Of a DNA stretch of 6,710 nt, positions 5,970 to 6,710 are shown one piece after another; position 1 is the first letter of the stretch, and each line of letters starts with the position of its first letter. The stretch covers positions 1 to 6,710 of the forward strand of contig JAGGTZ010000063.1 of assembly GCA_021158805.1 (NCBI GenBank), in the 5' to 3' direction. The notes below the pieces were generated by a model. The model saw only the letters and a program-made list of their open reading frames with translations, did no database searches and was not told the origin of the DNA. The stretch is from Thermoproteota archaeon (GTDB taxonomy: Archaea > Korarchaeota > Korarchaeia > Korarchaeales > Korarchaeaceae). The position numbers and the translations under genes were made by a program.

Positions 5970-6710
5970 TGACGCGATTTCAAGAGATACTAGTTAGAGC
6001 GCTGGAAAGTGTACCTTATGGAGAGATAACCTCATTCAAATTGATAGCTGAAGCTTTGGGTGATCCCATAGCAGCACTAGCTGTTAGAAACGAATGCATG
6101 AAACTAGCAAAGCTAATGCCTGAGATTCCTTGGTGGCGGGCCGTATCTTCTGAAGGTAAACCACTTCCTGGAGCTCTGGATATGTTAAAAAAGGAATATT
6201 CTGTCGGCAAACTCAGAAGAAGAGAATTCTACCGAGATTTGGATGCCTGGCCGATCTTGAGGATAATGAGAGAAGACCAGATAAGGCTATCGAGGAGGTT
6301 GGTTTTCGAGAAGTTGAGAGATGCCGAAATAGCTGCTGGAGTCGACGTCTCTTACTCGGGGGAGGGAGCGGTAGCTGTATGCGTTACATTAGATAATGAA
6401 CTTAAGGTTAAGGAGGTGAGATATGAGGAGTTCAGACCCCAGATACCATACATACCAACATACTTGGCCTTCAGAGAGATGAGAGGGATGTATCCCTCGT
6501 CAATGCGCTGTGAGTTCGACGTAATATTCGTCGACGGCCATGGAACAATGCATCCCAGAAACTTTGGTGAGGCTTCACATCTGGGACTGATACTAGGAAG
6601 ACCTTCCATTGGCGTAGCCAAATCAAGGCTAGTAGGGAGAGTAATCGGTGATGAGGTGAGGGTTAAAGGTCAGATAAAGGGAAAAATAGTATCAGGTGGC
6701 TATGTTTCTC
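5963..6710 (+). CDS. Alkyltransferase-like (ATL) domain fused to endonuclease V, C-terminus off the right edge
   Basis: The frame is open from TTG 5963 to the window end (249 codons), with a TAA at 5948-5950 upstream. Residues 5-80 match the DNA-binding domain of O6-alkylguanine alkyltransferases: ALESVPYGEITSF, the helix-turn-helix IAEALGDPIAALAV, then IPWWRAV in place of IPCHRVV. The alkyl-acceptor Cys is W57, as in ATL proteins. Residues 93-249 are endonuclease V: AGVDVSY (D128), the wedge PYIPT and FRE (E172), and VDGHGTMHPRNFGEASHLG (D191), then SIGVAKSRLVG. The three metal-binding acidic residues are present at near-family spacing (44 and 19 residues, against about 46 and 21). Family knowledge: endonuclease V nicks DNA next to deoxyinosine, and ATL binds O6-alkylguanine without repairing it. 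An active alkyltransferase-endonuclease V fusion is known from Ferroplasma acidarmanus. The start is uncertain: GGTGGTGA is almost touching the TTG, and there is no in-frame ATG until residue 46. Confidence 0.9.
   Translation, partial: MSLTRFQEILVRALESVPYGEITSFKLIAEALGDPIAALAVRNECMKLAKLMPEIPWWRAVSSEGKPLPGALDMLKKEYSVGKLRRREFYRDLDAWPILRIMREDQIRLSRRLVFEKLRDAEIAAGVDVSYSGEGAVAVCVTLDNELKVKEVRYEEFRPQIPYIPTYLAFREMRGMYPSSMRCEFDVIFVDGHGTMHPRNFGEASHLGLILGRPSIGVAKSRLVGRVIGDEVRVKGQIKGKIVSGGYVS

Noticed and set aside
6016..6621. Two minus-strand frames (64 and 89 codons) opposite the ATL-endonuclease V gene
   Set aside because: The plus-strand frame carries unmistakable ATL and endonuclease V motifs throughout, so these are shadows.

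Overview
The window most likely comes from a thermophilic archaeon of the Thermoproteota/Korarchaeota type. The archaeal signs are an archaeal-style arginyl-tRNA synthetase with a KMSG-type second motif, an endonuclease V fused to an alkyltransferase-like domain, a single-domain Get3/ArsA-type ATPase with a CxxC, strong GGAGGTG Shine-Dalgarno sites, TATA-like boxes, TTG start codons and heavy use of AGG/AGA and ATA codons. The exact lineage cannot be fixed from the sequence alone. No RNA gene, mobile element or CRISPR array was seen. Coding density is very high.

Layout. At the left edge, on the minus strand, is the first 53 codons of a mannose-1-phosphate guanylyltransferase, which runs out of the window. 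About 246 bases of non-coding DNA follow, then a plus-strand run begins. First comes an ArsA/Get3-like ATPase (407-1306). A tight cluster follows: a 61-residue two-helix membrane protein (1339-1524), a sodium:solute symporter (1512-2972), a hotdog-fold thioesterase with the spacing of the fluoroacetyl-CoA thioesterase triad (2969-3349), and endonuclease III (3349-4026). The last four genes overlap end to start and look translationally coupled. Arginyl-tRNA synthetase (5923-4007, minus) runs convergently and overlaps the end of the endonuclease III gene by 20 bases. Divergent from argS, a plus-strand gene starts near 5963 and leaves the window at 6710. It encodes an alkyltransferase-like (ATL) domain fused to endonuclease V.

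How the genes fit together. The small membrane protein, symporter and thioesterase look like one functional unit: uptake of a carboxylate-type solute plus hydrolysis of an acyl-CoA made from it. The substrate is unknown. The two repair enzymes flank argS: endonuclease III (oxidised pyrimidines) and ATL-endonuclease V (deaminated purines, possibly alkylated guanine). The fusion is the most unusual item. Its alkyl-acceptor cysteine is Trp, and the base-flipping Tyr and the Arg finger are also replaced, so the domain can only be a damage or DNA reader, if it reads damage at all.
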